Shown: piece by piece, positions 18,260 through 27,038 of the stretch | How the letters are laid out: the number at the start of each line of letters is the position of its first letter | Numbering within the stretch: the first letter of the stretch is position 1 | NCBI RefSeq assembly: GCF_947496985.1 | Contig: NZ_CANMEZ010000001.1 | Coordinates: 992,001-1,056,000, forward strand | Reading direction: 5' to 3' | DNA from: an uncultured Kordia sp. | GTDB lineage: Bacteria > Bacteroidota > Bacteroidia > Flavobacteriales > Flavobacteriaceae | Length of the DNA: 64,000 bases | Notes under the pieces: generated by a model | The model's database searches: none | What the model was told of the DNA's origin: nothing | Seen by the model: only the letters and a program-made list of their open reading frames with translations | Translations under genes and position numbers: made by a program

Positions 18260-19596
18260 TATGCAGTAATAAATTGTTTGTATCTATTTTCAATATCCTC
18301 TATCAAACCTCTTCTTTTCATCATAATCGTTTTTGATTTTTCAAGCTTTAATAAATCTTGAATCAAACTGAAATGTTCTTTGTTATTCTCACAAGCTGAT
18401 AATAAAATTTCTTCTTCTTTCTTTATAAGTTCATTATGCTGTTTCATATCAAGATTTTTATTAAATATTTTATTGTAGATATCCGAAACCTTAAAATCAA
18501 AATAAAGGTCTCTATACCAAGTGACTTGTATTGCTATAAGTTCTTGATTATTTATCAACTCTACATCAATTCCCATATCATTAATCTTTTTCTGGGCTTC
18601 AAAAACTTTTTCTAATATTTTGACTCTGTGTTTTTGAACAACATAACCGCCATTTGGTATAGCTGCTAATGTTCCGTTTCTTCTGTAATCCGATCTATTA
18701 TCAGGATTATTTCGTTCTTCTTGAATCCAGTTTCTAACGTCTCTCAAAGGTATTAGCCATTCTTCTCCATTCTCAATTTGTGCGGAAATTGATTTATCTT
18801 TTCTAACTACTGTGCATGTCCAACAACCAAATCTACTTTGTCCACAAGATTTATGCTCTTTGTTAGACACCAAAGTAGGACATTCATAATCATCTGCGCT
18901 CGCGTCTGAATAAATGTTAAATAATTGGTTTTTTTCTGCTCCCCAAGGAGATTCAAATGTGTTGATTATATACCATATTTCTTCTAAATAAAGTTCCTTT
19001 ATTGGAGAATACACGAAAACATTTTTCTGAAGCGGATGTTTTGTTAAACGTTTTCCCTTTATCTCATGTTTTTTTATTGACTTAGCTCTGGAAGCACTTT
19101 CACTCTTTCTCGTTCCGACTAAAACAATTGCTTCTTTATGGTCGTTATCTTCACTATTAACAATCTCATCAATGAATCTTGATGTCGGTTTAATTTTTAA
19201 TCTTTCTGTACACCATCTAAAAGCATTGTTTGGTGCAGGATAGCCCTTACCAATTAAGTTAACCCAAAATGAATCTTCTAATCGAGGTATTGTCTTTTTA
19301 ACTTTTATAGGCAAGTTGTGTCGAATTGCAGCAACCTTAATTTTTTCTAGTATTCCATTTACATAGTTTGTAATTATAGGGTTTTCAACCAAAGTATCAT
19401 TACATACTACCCAAACTTCTCTTTTCAGGAATTTTTCATCAACTTCATTTTTAATTTTCAGTAAACTTAACCATACTAGAGTCAACATTACAGTAGAGTC
19501 TTTTCCACCACTAAAACCAATAATCCATGGTCTGTTGTTATCCTCTAAAGTATATTGGTCAATTATTTCTTCAATGATATAATTAGTCTTCTTCAT
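18259..19596 (-). CDS. dndC: DndC, PAPS-reductase-like sulfurtransferase of DNA phosphorothioation
   Basis: 445 residues. The PP-loop SGGKDST at 29-35 is the ATP-pyrophosphatase motif of the adenine nucleotide alpha-hydrolase fold. Cysteines in RWCTERL and in the SCGQSRFGCWTC cluster are candidates for the 4Fe-4S cluster of DndC. Length is normal. It is the first gene of the minus-strand operon dndC-dndD-dndE/herA-membrane-dndB, preceded by an ~80-base spacer that contains the inverted repeat CCGTAA/TTACGG at 19662-19678. No cysteine desulfurase (dndA) is in the window, so sulfur presumably comes from a housekeeping desulfurase such as IscS/SufS, as known for several Dnd loci. Confidence 0.93.
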   Translation of the reverse strand: MKKTNYIIEEIIDQYTLEDNNRPWIIGFSGGKDSTVMLTLVWLSLLKIKNEVDEKFLKREVWVVCNDTLVENPIITNYVNGILEKIKVAAIRHNLPIKVKKTIPRLEDSFWVNLIGKGYPAPNNAFRWCTERLKIKPTSRFIDEIVNSEDNDHKEAIVLVGTRKSESASRAKSIKKHEIKGKRLTKHPLQKNVFVYSPIKELYLEEIWYIINTFESPWGAEKNQLFNIYSDASADDYECPTLVSNKEHKSCGQSRFGCWTCTVVRKDKSISAQIENGEEWLIPLRDVRNWIQEERNNPDNRSDYRRNGTLAAIPNGGYVVQKHRVKILEKVFEAQKKINDMGIDVELINNQELIAIQVTWYRDLYFDFKVSDIYNKIFNKNLDMKQHNELIKKEEEILLSACENNKEHFSLIQDLLKLEKSKTIMMKRRGLIEDIENRYKQFITA

Positions 19597-20279
19597 CTAA
19601 ATTATAGGAAATTTCATATTGACTGGAAATTTACAACATTATAGTTTATTGAAAAAGACTTCCGTAATTATTTTACGGATCAATATAATTTGGGCGAAGT
19701 TAATATGTTTTTGTTTGTATTAATTACGGTTTTCCTCAATAAAATATAATAATCATTACTCAAAAGGAAGGACAATATTTCTACATAAAAACAGTCAGAT
19801 TTATATATGTTAACCTTAACGGAAAATTCCAATAAAAAACATGGTATACACATACAGATAGAAGAGTTAAAACGTTTCATCCTAGTATTAGAACCAAAGC
19901 AGAGGGATTAATTATACGCGACAATAAAGAACTAGGGATTAAATTACGTGTAATATCAGCAATGTGCTCATGGTTTAAACAAACGATATTCACTTCTCTT
20001 GGAAAAATCCTAATTGGCAACAAATTGCAAAGCTTGGCTAGCCGATTGGTTTTAAATGAGGTGGCAACTGCCGCAAACCCGATTGAGAGTATTTTGATAT
20101 GACTTACGGAATGTACCACACTAAGATTAGCACAACTATACTTTACAAGAGTAAAAAATGAGAGTTATGTATTATTAAAGTAATATTTGTCAATATAGAT
20201 GATTATCCAATTACGGAAACCCTTAATTGAATCTATTAAAAACTATCATGACAACAATTAAAAAATAATCAATAATGAT
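19597..20279. other. Decayed region upstream of dndC, mobile-element debris
   Basis: There is no intact gene. Plus-strand frames read as protein-like fragments broken by stops: a 34-codon stretch from the ATG at 19807, then a different frame from ~19912 to 20101. I cannot assign these to a family. Motifs TTACGG/CCGTAA occur at 19662-19678, 19724-19735, around 20106 and around 20214. The dndC promoter should lie in 19597-19700, but no convincing TTG/TAnnTTTG pair is visible. Confidence 0.55.
19662..19678. repeat. CCGTAA-N5-TTACGG inverted repeat upstream of dndC
   Basis: A perfect 6-base palindromic pair with a 5-base spacer, 66 bases before the dndC start. The same half-sites with a 4-base spacer occur at 26647-26662. 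It could be an operator or an insertion-sequence scar. Confidence 0.4.
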
Positions 20280-20702
20280 TTAGTTATAAAAGAGCAGTAT
20301 GAGTTAATAACTAGTATTCAGGAGCTTGGTGCGATTTCTGTTATATCAATGATTGTATATACCGATTGTTTTGTAAAGTTTAAGACATGGCGACAGTTCG
20401 CTTCATATTGTGGAATAGCTCCATTTCCTCACCAATCAGGTTCTAGTATAAACAGACGAAACAGAGTATCTAATTTAGCTAACAAAAAGCTAAAAAGTAT
20501 TCTAAATATGTGTGCAATCTGTGCATTACAAACTGATCCTGAAATAAAAGATTTCTTCAATTCACGTATCGAAAAAGGCAAACATAAAATGAGTACAATT
20601 AATATCATTAGGAATAAATTGGTAGCAAGAGCTTTTGCTGTTGTGAGAAGAAAAACACCTTATGTTGTAAAATATGAAATTGATACTTTGGAAGTTATGT
20701 AG
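20280..20702 (+). pseudogene. IS110-family transposase, C-terminal fragment
   Basis: The open frame from 20280 (after a TGA at 20277) encodes ~140 residues matching the C-terminal Transposase_20 region of IS110-type enzymes: ELITSIQELGAISV, then FASYCGIAPFPHQSGSSI, NLANKKLKSILNMCAI and MSTINIIRNKLVARAFAVV. The catalytic DEDD N-terminal domain is missing and the upstream sequence is broken by stops, so the element is dead. An internal ATG at 20349 is not a real start. It marks past insertion next to the dnd operon and supports horizontal gain of the island. Confidence 0.85.
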
Positions 20703-21032
20703 AATATATTCATAATTCAAAAACTAAAGGAGGTTTGTCTGACAATTTTAAAATATGTAAATTACAGACTACAAGTTTTAATTGATTTTACTTATTATTT
20801 AAAATTAAGTGTTTATTCCAAATAATACTGTAATAAAAGTTTCTTAAGAAATTAAAAAATATTTTTCGATGACGTAAGATTCGCTTTTAAAGAAGTAAAA
20901 ATCATACTAAACGAAATTTTTGTAATTGATAAACATGCACTTGTAAATTTTCACTATTATCTAGGTATTAGATATAATTATGAACATTATTAGAAAATAT
21001 ATGACTCAGAAAATATAGAAATCGATTAAATT
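20703..21032. other. Intergenic region with candidate promoter for the nitrilase gene
   Basis: AT-rich and without an ORF. TTTG at 20919-20922 is followed after 21 bases by TAAATTTT at 20944-20951, one base off the Bacteroidota -7 consensus. This would put transcription start ~75 bases before the gene at 21033. Nothing else is recognised. Confidence 0.35.
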
Positions 21033-23093
21033 ATGAACATAGAATTAAAGTCTGAAAACTGGGGAATGAGACCTAAAAAAACAGCACGAATTCTTATTTC
21101 TCAGCCATCTTGGGATGCTTCTCAATTATCAAGAGATAAAAATCAATGCTATCAACTAAATTTAAAAAAGGAGAATGAAAATTTCATCGATAATATTCTT
21201 GAGTTTGGAAATAAAAATTCAGTTGATTTAATAGTTTTTCCTGAATTTTCTATTCCTTCAAATTTACATGAAAGGATAAGAAAATGGACATCAAATACTA
21301 AAATTATAGTAATTGGTGGTAGTACATACCTTAAGCGTAAAGATAATTTTTATAATACATCACCTGTCTTTTATCAAGGGAAAAGATATTTAACAGAAAA
21401 AAGTAAATTATCTCCACATGAAGTCTCTCGAAAAATAGATTCTGGTCCAGTGGGAGGAACAAAATTTGCATATTTTGAAAACACACCAATAGGTAATTTT
21501 GCTGTAATGATTTGTGCAGATCTATTTGACATAAGTCTAAGAAGTAAAATTCTTAAGAAAAATATAGATATACTATGTGTTATTGCTCTTCAACCTAAAG
21601 GAAGAGAACATCACCAATCAATTGATAGAGTGGTGAAAGAATTTGATGAAGGAATATATGTGATATACTGCAATGCATTATGCAATGAAGTTTCTGACGG
21701 GCGTTCATCTTTTTTTGGTAACGACTATAAAGAAGGATTTTTAGAATTTAAAGAATTGGGGTTAACCAGAAATGACGGAATTGAAAGAAGGGCAATTGAA
21801 ATGCCTTCAGTAGAAGGATTTTTAATTGTTGAATGTAATTTAACAACGAAAAAAGTTTCATATCCAAATAATAACCCTAGCCGTTCATTAATAAAGTGTG
21901 AATATCCATATGTAAGTAAAAATAACACATTACGCCAGTTAACAAAAGAAGAACTACAGCAAATAAAACCTAAAAACATAAAAGAAAATCAATTATTCAC
22001 AAATCCGATACAAAAACACATAGTGAAGGATAATATTTTAGACCAATCTTATGTTTTTTTGAATCAAATAATTAAAAAAAATAAAGAAATATTTGAAAAG
22101 GAATCTATTAGAAAACTTATAATTGAAAAAGGTAATCAACAAGGTTTAGAATTGATTGAACGAGAAATAAACAAGTGTAAATTTGAGTTTGATCAATGTT
22201 TAGAATATTTAGAAGAGTTAATATGGGGATTCCCAACCCTTGTTATAACTCCAGATTTTTTAGAACTCTTCACTCGTGTCTACGAATATGATTGGCAAAA
22301 AACCCAAAAAATAATACTCACATCTAAAATAAAAAAAATTGCAGAACTAATTCTAAGACAGATCAAAGGTGATGACGGAATAGTATCTTTTAAACTAAAA
22401 ATTAACTTACTAAAAGTTCATTGGGCTTTAGGAAATAAGCAATTGGCAAAAGGCTATTTTTTAAAGTCTTATCAACTGTCGAAGGATTTTGATAGGCTTA
22501 ATTTGATTGAAAAAAAGGAACTTCAAAAATACCAATGGGAATTACTAGATTATGGTTGTGGGTTCAACACCGATACTCTCTCAGATTACAGAGACCTTGC
22601 AGATAATTATATTGGATCAAATGCTGAAATTGAAAATATGAAAATTGTTTCCTTTCAATGTTCTGCTTGTAGGTTTTTGAGAGAAAACAAATTGGATGAT
22701 GCAAAATTATGGTTAGAGAAAACGCACGAAAAACTACAATTAAATATTGCTAAAAAAACTCTTTTAGAAGAACAAGAATATTCTCGATTAGCTTATTACA
22801 ATTTTATTAGTGGGGCATATTATTTTGAACTACAAAAATATAATCAGTCTGAAAAGCATTTAAATTTAGCTCTTAAGTATTTTGACCTTGCAAAATTAGA
22901 CACTGACCAAGTTGAAAAATCCTATATTTTTTATATTCTATTTAAAATATTGAAAATAAAATTAGATATGAAAGCATTTGTTTTTGGACATAAAGCATAT
23001 ACTGTAATGAAATCAAGTATTAGAAAAAATTACTGTCTTTTCGATTTTGATCAAGTTTTAACTGAACTAGAAAATGAGATGAATATATTATAA
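21033..23093 (+). CDS. Nitrilase-superfamily (CN hydrolase) domain fused to helical, TPR-like C-terminus
   Basis: 686 residues. Residues ~15-285 form a carbon-nitrogen hydrolase domain: Glu71 in VFPEFS, Lys123 in EKSKL and Cys161 in VMICADLF supply the Glu-Lys-Cys triad, all present, so the enzyme may be active on an amide or nitrile. Residues ~330-686 are helical; the last ~200 look like degenerate TPR units (for example YYNFISGAYYFELQKYNQSEKHLNLALKYF). Typical CN hydrolases are ~260-330 residues, so the C-terminal half is an added module, perhaps for sensing or partner binding. There is no signal peptide, so it is probably cytosolic. It lies in a defence-rich island beside IS debris. The substrate is unknown. 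Confidence 0.75.
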   Translation: MNIELKSENWGMRPKKTARILISQPSWDASQLSRDKNQCYQLNLKKENENFIDNILEFGNKNSVDLIVFPEFSIPSNLHERIRKWTSNTKIIVIGGSTYLKRKDNFYNTSPVFYQGKRYLTEKSKLSPHEVSRKIDSGPVGGTKFAYFENTPIGNFAVMICADLFDISLRSKILKKNIDILCVIALQPKGREHHQSIDRVVKEFDEGIYVIYCNALCNEVSDGRSSFFGNDYKEGFLEFKELGLTRNDGIERRAIEMPSVEGFLIVECNLTTKKVSYPNNNPSRSLIKCEYPYVSKNNTLRQLTKEELQQIKPKNIKENQLFTNPIQKHIVKDNILDQSYVFLNQIIKKNKEIFEKESIRKLIIEKGNQQGLELIEREINKCKFEFDQCLEYLEELIWGFPTLVITPDFLELFTRVYEYDWQKTQKIILTSKIKKIAELILRQIKGDDGIVSFKLKINLLKVHWALGNKQLAKGYFLKSYQLSKDFDRLNLIEKKELQKYQWELLDYGCGFNTDTLSDYRDLADNYIGSNAEIENMKIVSFQCSACRFLRENKLDDAKLWLEKTHEKLQLNIAKKTLLEEQEYSRLAYYNFISGAYYFELQKYNQSEKHLNLALKYFDLAKLDTDQVEKSYIFYILFKILKIKLDMKAFVFGHKAYTVMKSSIRKNYCLFDFDQVLTELENEMNIL

Positions 23094-23203
23094 AAAATAT
23101 GTCTAACAAAAGCTAAAACATCAATGTAGGCTATACTTAGCTATCGCTTTTGACAAAACAGCTAACTTTAGGTTAAAATAAACTAGCCAATAAAATTTAC
23201 ATT

Positions 23204-23812
23204 ATGAAAAAAATATTAATTCTAGCGATTACATTAATAACAGTTGGAACACAAATAGTTTTAGGGCAAACTAGAGAACAACAAAGACGAGCTGAGACTT
23301 ACTATCAAAATCAACAAAAACAAGAACAATTGTCAAAATCTTGGGATTGGCTGTTCGGTTCTTCTAATCCTAATTATAATCAAAATAATCTTGTTAAATG
23401 GGAGAATAATAATGGTGATTGGTACGTTGGGAAAGGAAAAAATAAAGAAAGAAATGGATTAGGAATAGATTATTCGAGAGAAAATAATGGAATCTTTTTT
23501 AGTCAGTTTATAAACAATAAAGCTAATGGGTTTACTTTTTATTCCAATAAAAATGGTTATAGTTTTTTTGGATCTTTTAAACTTGGAAAAAAGAATGGAT
23601 TTGTAATCTCTAAATGGTCAAAAACCAATCCAGCATCATTTAATGGTTATTCAAATATCATAAAATATTTAGGAGAATATAAAGAGGGAGAATGGCACGG
23701 ATATGGAATAGTATATTTTAAAGATGGCACTTATAAATCTGGAGTTTGGATTGAAAATGTCTTAAGTAAGGAACTACCAAAACTTGAAGTACTTGAAGCA
23801 TTAGGTTTTTGA
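23204..23812 (+). CDS. Secreted MORN-repeat protein, paralogue 1
   Basis: 202 residues. The N-terminus MKKILILAITLITVGTQIVL is a signal peptide followed by GQ. A Gln/Arg-rich linker (REQQRRAETYYQNQQKQEQ) leads into MORN-like repeats with GxWYVGKGK, GLGIDYS, GEYKEGEWHGYGIVYF and DGTYKSGVW. It is clearly a tandem duplicate of the gene at 23980: same layout, near-identical ends (KELPK.EVLEALGF) and similar 3' flanks. This copy has lost the canonical glycines in its central repeats. It is probably periplasmic or surface-located; its function is unknown. Confidence 0.8.
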   Translation: MKKILILAITLITVGTQIVLGQTREQQRRAETYYQNQQKQEQLSKSWDWLFGSSNPNYNQNNLVKWENNNGDWYVGKGKNKERNGLGIDYSRENNGIFFSQFINNKANGFTFYSNKNGYSFFGSFKLGKKNGFVISKWSKTNPASFNGYSNIIKYLGEYKEGEWHGYGIVYFKDGTYKSGVWIENVLSKELPKLEVLEALGF

Positions 23813-23979
23813 TAGGTAATTGACGGTGACAATGTATATATAAAATATTTTGTAGTAGTAAAATAAGGACTTTTGGTGTGTATCTAATTCAATGCTTTGC
23901 TGAAAATTTTATGCTTCTTTATCACTTGTTTTTCTAGCCTTTAAGTTGAAAATAAAATTAACCAATAAAATTTGACATT

Positions 23980-24654
23980 ATGAAAAAAGCATTAATCTTA
24001 TCAATTACATTTATAATAATTGGAATGCTAACGGTTTTAGGACAAACTAAAGAACAACAAAGACGAGCTGATGCATATTACCAAAATCAGCAAACTAAAC
24101 AGCAAAATTCTAGTTCTTGGGATTCGTCTTTTAGTTCTTCAAATTTCAAGCAAAATAACCTCGTTAATTGGGAATACGATGATGGTACTTGGTATAGTGG
24201 ACAAGTAGATAGTAAAAAAAATAAAAGTGGCTTTGGTACATATAAATATTCTCAAGGAAGAGGACTTTTTTCTGGACAATATAGAAATGATAAAAGGAAT
24301 GGATATGGAATTTATGTCTGGTTTGGAAAAGCAATATATTTTGGACAATGGAAAGAAAACAGTCGTTCAGGTATTGGTACTTTGCTTCATGATGATGGTA
24401 CAATCTACAATGGCTCTTGGAAAAACAGTAAACAGGATGGGTTTGGAATAAGTCATTACCCCAAAAACAATCCTCTTGAGAAAAATAATTATGTTGACAT
24501 CGTAAAATATGTTGGTGAATATAAACAAGCTGAGTGGGACGGATATGGAATACTATATTTTAAAGATGGAACATATAAATCTGGAATTTGGATTGACAAT
24601 GTTTTAAGTAAGGAGTTGCCAAAATCCGAAGTGCTAGAGGCATTAGGGTTTTAA
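23980..24654 (+). CDS. Secreted MORN-repeat protein, paralogue 2
   Basis: 224 residues with signal peptide MKKALILSITFIIIGMLTVL. It has the same Gln-rich linker as its neighbour (KEQQRRADAYYQNQQ). At least five MORN-like repeats are visible: GTWYSGQVD, GFGTYKYSQGRGLFSGQY, GYGIYVWFGKAIYFGQW, GIGTLLHDDGTIYNGSW and GYGILYFKDGTYKSGIW. The repeats are more regular here than in paralogue 1, so this is probably the less diverged copy. MORN repeats often bind lipids or proteins. Sits 183 bases before the polytopic membrane-protein gene on the same strand. Confidence 0.82.
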   Translation: MKKALILSITFIIIGMLTVLGQTKEQQRRADAYYQNQQTKQQNSSSWDSSFSSSNFKQNNLVNWEYDDGTWYSGQVDSKKNKSGFGTYKYSQGRGLFSGQYRNDKRNGYGIYVWFGKAIYFGQWKENSRSGIGTLLHDDGTIYNGSWKNSKQDGFGISHYPKNNPLEKNNYVDIVKYVGEYKQAEWDGYGILYFKDGTYKSGIWIDNVLSKELPKSEVLEALGF

Positions 24655-24837
24655 TAATTAACTAGCGGTAAAAATGTATGCATAAAATAAGTCATGGTGT
24701 TAAAATTAAGACTTTTGGTTTTTATCTAATTCAATGTTTTACTGAGATTTTTATGTTACTTAATCGCCTAAATCTTTTGTACAACCATAAAGAAAAGAAC
24801 CAATATTTCAAATTAGAAAACTAATATCAATTATAAA

Positions 24838-26385
24838 ATGGAGTTTTTTCAAATATTCATATTAACAATCTTGTTCCAACTTGTTGTAAGTTTTGTTGGT
24901 AGACATAACAGAAGAATATCTGCGTTTGAAGCTATGCTCAAATCTATTAATAAAGTGATAGGAAAAAGATGGGAAAGCTCACTAAAAAAAAGAGAAGTCT
25001 TTAATTCGGATGAGGAAATTTCATTTTTGCAAATAGCATTAATTTACTTGAACCAACAAGAAGATTTTGAATCTAAAAAAGAGTTAGAGGAGCATAAAAA
25101 AAGAGTATTAAAGGAATATGAAGAAAAGAATAAAGAGAATAAATCTTCTATATGTAAAGAAATATTTTTCATAATAGAAATTATTATTGCTATTTCGTCT
25201 TGTATTGCTCTTATTTGGATAATTGTTTTAGTTGTTCAATTTGGATTTCATTTTTTGATAGAGAATCCTAATATGATGATATTTTTAGTGCTAGGCATTT
25301 TTATTCTTTTTCTACTGAGAATGCGAATCAATAAAGTATCTGCCTTAATACCTTCAATTGTTGATAGTGGTAATGATATCTCATGGGATAAAATTAAACC
25401 AAAGAATGCTTCTGAGCATAAAGATATTAAGTCGAAAATCCACAAAATGTTAGGAGAAAATAAGAATCTAAGTTCATCTAATATTGATAGAAAATCAGAC
25501 CCAGACTTAATTGCAAATCCAGAAATATCGTTTCCAGCGCCTCCAGGAATAACAGAATTCATTTTTTCAAACGATGAATTAGGACTTAAAGAAGTTGAAG
25601 CTGATTTAAAAAGAAACAGAAAGTTTCATCATAAATTAACACTAGCTTCCAATATTTTCTTTTTTACCACAGTCTTGGGAATATGTATTTATTCACTATT
25701 TATTGTGGACGAAAATTTGATGAAACTTGTTTCAATTGGAATATTATTAAGTATAATCATTGGAGTTTATAGTAGTAATTCGGCAAGAAAGTCAAGAGAA
25801 TCACAGATAGCTCTAGCACTCTTTACTTCTTACGTTGGAGAATTAAAACTTAAACTAAAAGAGGCTGAATTGGCTAAACAACAAAAGAAGAAAAGAGAAC
25901 TTACTCGTAAAGCTTATCAAAATTTCCGAATAGGATTAAATGAATTATGGAAAAAGGAAAAAGTAGATTACGAGAAATGGTTAAAAAATAATTTAAATTC
26001 CAGAAGAAGCAGATACAATACATATTGGGGTTTTAAATCATTAATTGGAGGTTTATTTATTGGAGTTTTTGTTTACATTCTACCCGTAATATCAATTCAA
26101 TTTCAAATACCTACGATTGCTGCTATACTTGTTTTTTTATATCTATTAACTAAAGACCCAAAAAAAAGATATATGCGTGCGTTTTGGTCTGTTCTTGCTA
26201 CGTTTGTCACAACCAACTTTATACCAAATTTAATACTTCTAACTGGAGGCAAGTTGATTTTACCTGATGTATTTCTACAGATTGAACAATCTAAATTTAC
26301 GGGATGGATTAATATCTTGATGATAATTTTAATGGTCGTGCTTCTATTATTAGATTTCAAAGAAAGAAAAAGAATTGAATCATAA
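24838..26385 (+). CDS. Polytopic membrane protein of unknown function
   Basis: 515 residues, no family recognised. Hydrophobic segments lie at about 4-20, 108-134, 141-159, 265-284, 292-310, 405-424, 428-445, 455-475 and 490-508. Between them are a charged Lys/Glu-rich helical region (~60-105), a soluble loop with a PPGITEF segment (~160-255) and a basic region rich in Lys/Arg (~340-395) that may face the cytosol. The start at 24838 is the only reasonable ATG. It follows the MORN genes on the same strand and may be co-inherited with them. No enzymatic motif was seen. Confidence 0.68.
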   Translation: MEFFQIFILTILFQLVVSFVGRHNRRISAFEAMLKSINKVIGKRWESSLKKREVFNSDEEISFLQIALIYLNQQEDFESKKELEEHKKRVLKEYEEKNKENKSSICKEIFFIIEIIIAISSCIALIWIIVLVVQFGFHFLIENPNMMIFLVLGIFILFLLRMRINKVSALIPSIVDSGNDISWDKIKPKNASEHKDIKSKIHKMLGENKNLSSSNIDRKSDPDLIANPEISFPAPPGITEFIFSNDELGLKEVEADLKRNRKFHHKLTLASNIFFFTTVLGICIYSLFIVDENLMKLVSIGILLSIIIGVYSSNSARKSRESQIALALFTSYVGELKLKLKEAELAKQQKKKRELTRKAYQNFRIGLNELWKKEKVDYEKWLKNNLNSRRSRYNTYWGFKSLIGGLFIGVFVYILPVISIQFQIPTIAAILVFLYLLTKDPKKRYMRAFWSVLATFVTTNFIPNLILLTGGKLILPDVFLQIEQSKFTGWINILMIILMVVLLLLDFKERKRIES

Positions 26386-26897
26386 AAAAATAGCACACAA
26401 TAAGCACATATAATACCCATACATCTTAAAAGCTGGTCACTAAGACTATGCAAGAGCGTGATACAAATTTCTTTAATTCTAGCCTATTAAACTTTCAAGA
26501 TATATTTTCCTATACAGACAGGTTTGTTAATACTTTTAATGGATCAACTTTCTTTATACATAGAATACGGAAAACCTGTAGTACAGTAAACAAAATTAGC
26601 ATAACAATATTTACTTTTACTAACGTAACTCTTTTTTTTATAACCATTACGGAAAACCGTAAGGAAATCATTTTTATTTTACACAATTCACTTCAAAACT
26701 TAAACCATAGATATTTTACGGTTTTACTATATTCTTTAGAATGTCTTAATTCTAACTTTGTAATTGGTAATTATTTGACTTAAAAATTAGTGGAATAATA
26801 GTTTTAAAATACTGAAATTTAATGATTTGAATCTATAAATACTTTATGATTATTATTACTTTACAGGTAAGTAATAATTAATCTAAAAAGTATTAAC
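26386..26897. other. Right edge of accessory island, no supported gene
   Basis: A 111-codon frame at 26448-26783 is Phe/Ser/Asn-rich without family features and is not accepted as a gene. The stretch contains the perfect palindrome TTACGG-AAAA-CCGTAA (26647-26662), related half-sites near 26572 and 26717, and a TAACTTTG -7-like box at 26753-26760 that could drive the small lipoprotein gene but lacks a clear -33 box. Confidence 0.5.
26647..26663 (+). repeat. Right copy of 13-bp direct repeat inside a TTACGG/CCGTAA palindrome
   Basis: 26651-26663 repeats GGAAAACCGTAAG from 4348-4360. The overlapping palindrome TTACGG-AAAA-CCGTAA covers 26647-26662. See the left copy. Confidence 0.4.
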
Positions 26898-27038
26898 ATG
26901 AAAAAATTATCATTATTAGTATTAGGACTTTTATTTATGAATTTGACAAGTTGTAATCCCGAAGCTTTAAACGAAGAAGATAACAACACAATTGAAGCCA
27001 TTGACAAAGAAAAAATCCAACACCCAGACGATAGGTAA
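26898..27038 (+). CDS. Small lipoprotein (46 aa)
   Basis: 46 residues from an ATG, starting with MKKLSLLVLGLLFMN. The lipobox LTSC puts the lipidated Cys at 19, followed by an acidic Asn/Glu-rich tail that ends HPDDR. The acidic stretch after the Cys resembles surface-export signals of Bacteroidota lipoproteins. It overlaps the start of the next frame by ~47 bases. Small flavobacterial lipoproteins of this shape are common but have no assigned role. Confidence 0.65.
   Translation: MKKLSLLVLGLLFMNLTSCNPEALNEEDNNTIEAIDKEKIQHPDDR

Larger units (their letters stand above)
23204..24770 (+). repeat. Tandem duplication of MORN gene plus 3' flank
   Basis: Two units of ~776 bases. The coding parts align, and so do the non-coding flanks 23813-23925 and 24655-24770 (shared GACTTTTGGT, TATCTAATTCAATG). 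The bases just before both starts are also alike (CAATAAAATTT near ATTATG). The duplication therefore copied a whole transcription unit. Confidence 0.75.

Noticed and set aside
12729-19596. A dndA cysteine desulfurase in or next to the operon
   Set aside because: No PLP-dependent desulfurase motif was found in any neighbouring gene; the sulfur donor must be elsewhere.
19877-20119. Minus-strand 80-codon frame in the IS debris
   Set aside because: No family features; it lies in decayed sequence with stops in all other frames.
23813-24770. Integron attC-like sites after the MORN genes
   Set aside because: The similar 3' flanks lack paired core sites; they are explained by tandem duplication.
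26448-26783. 111-codon frame at the island edge
   Set aside because: Phe/Ser/Asn-rich composition typical of random AT-rich DNA; contains palindromic motifs rather than domains.
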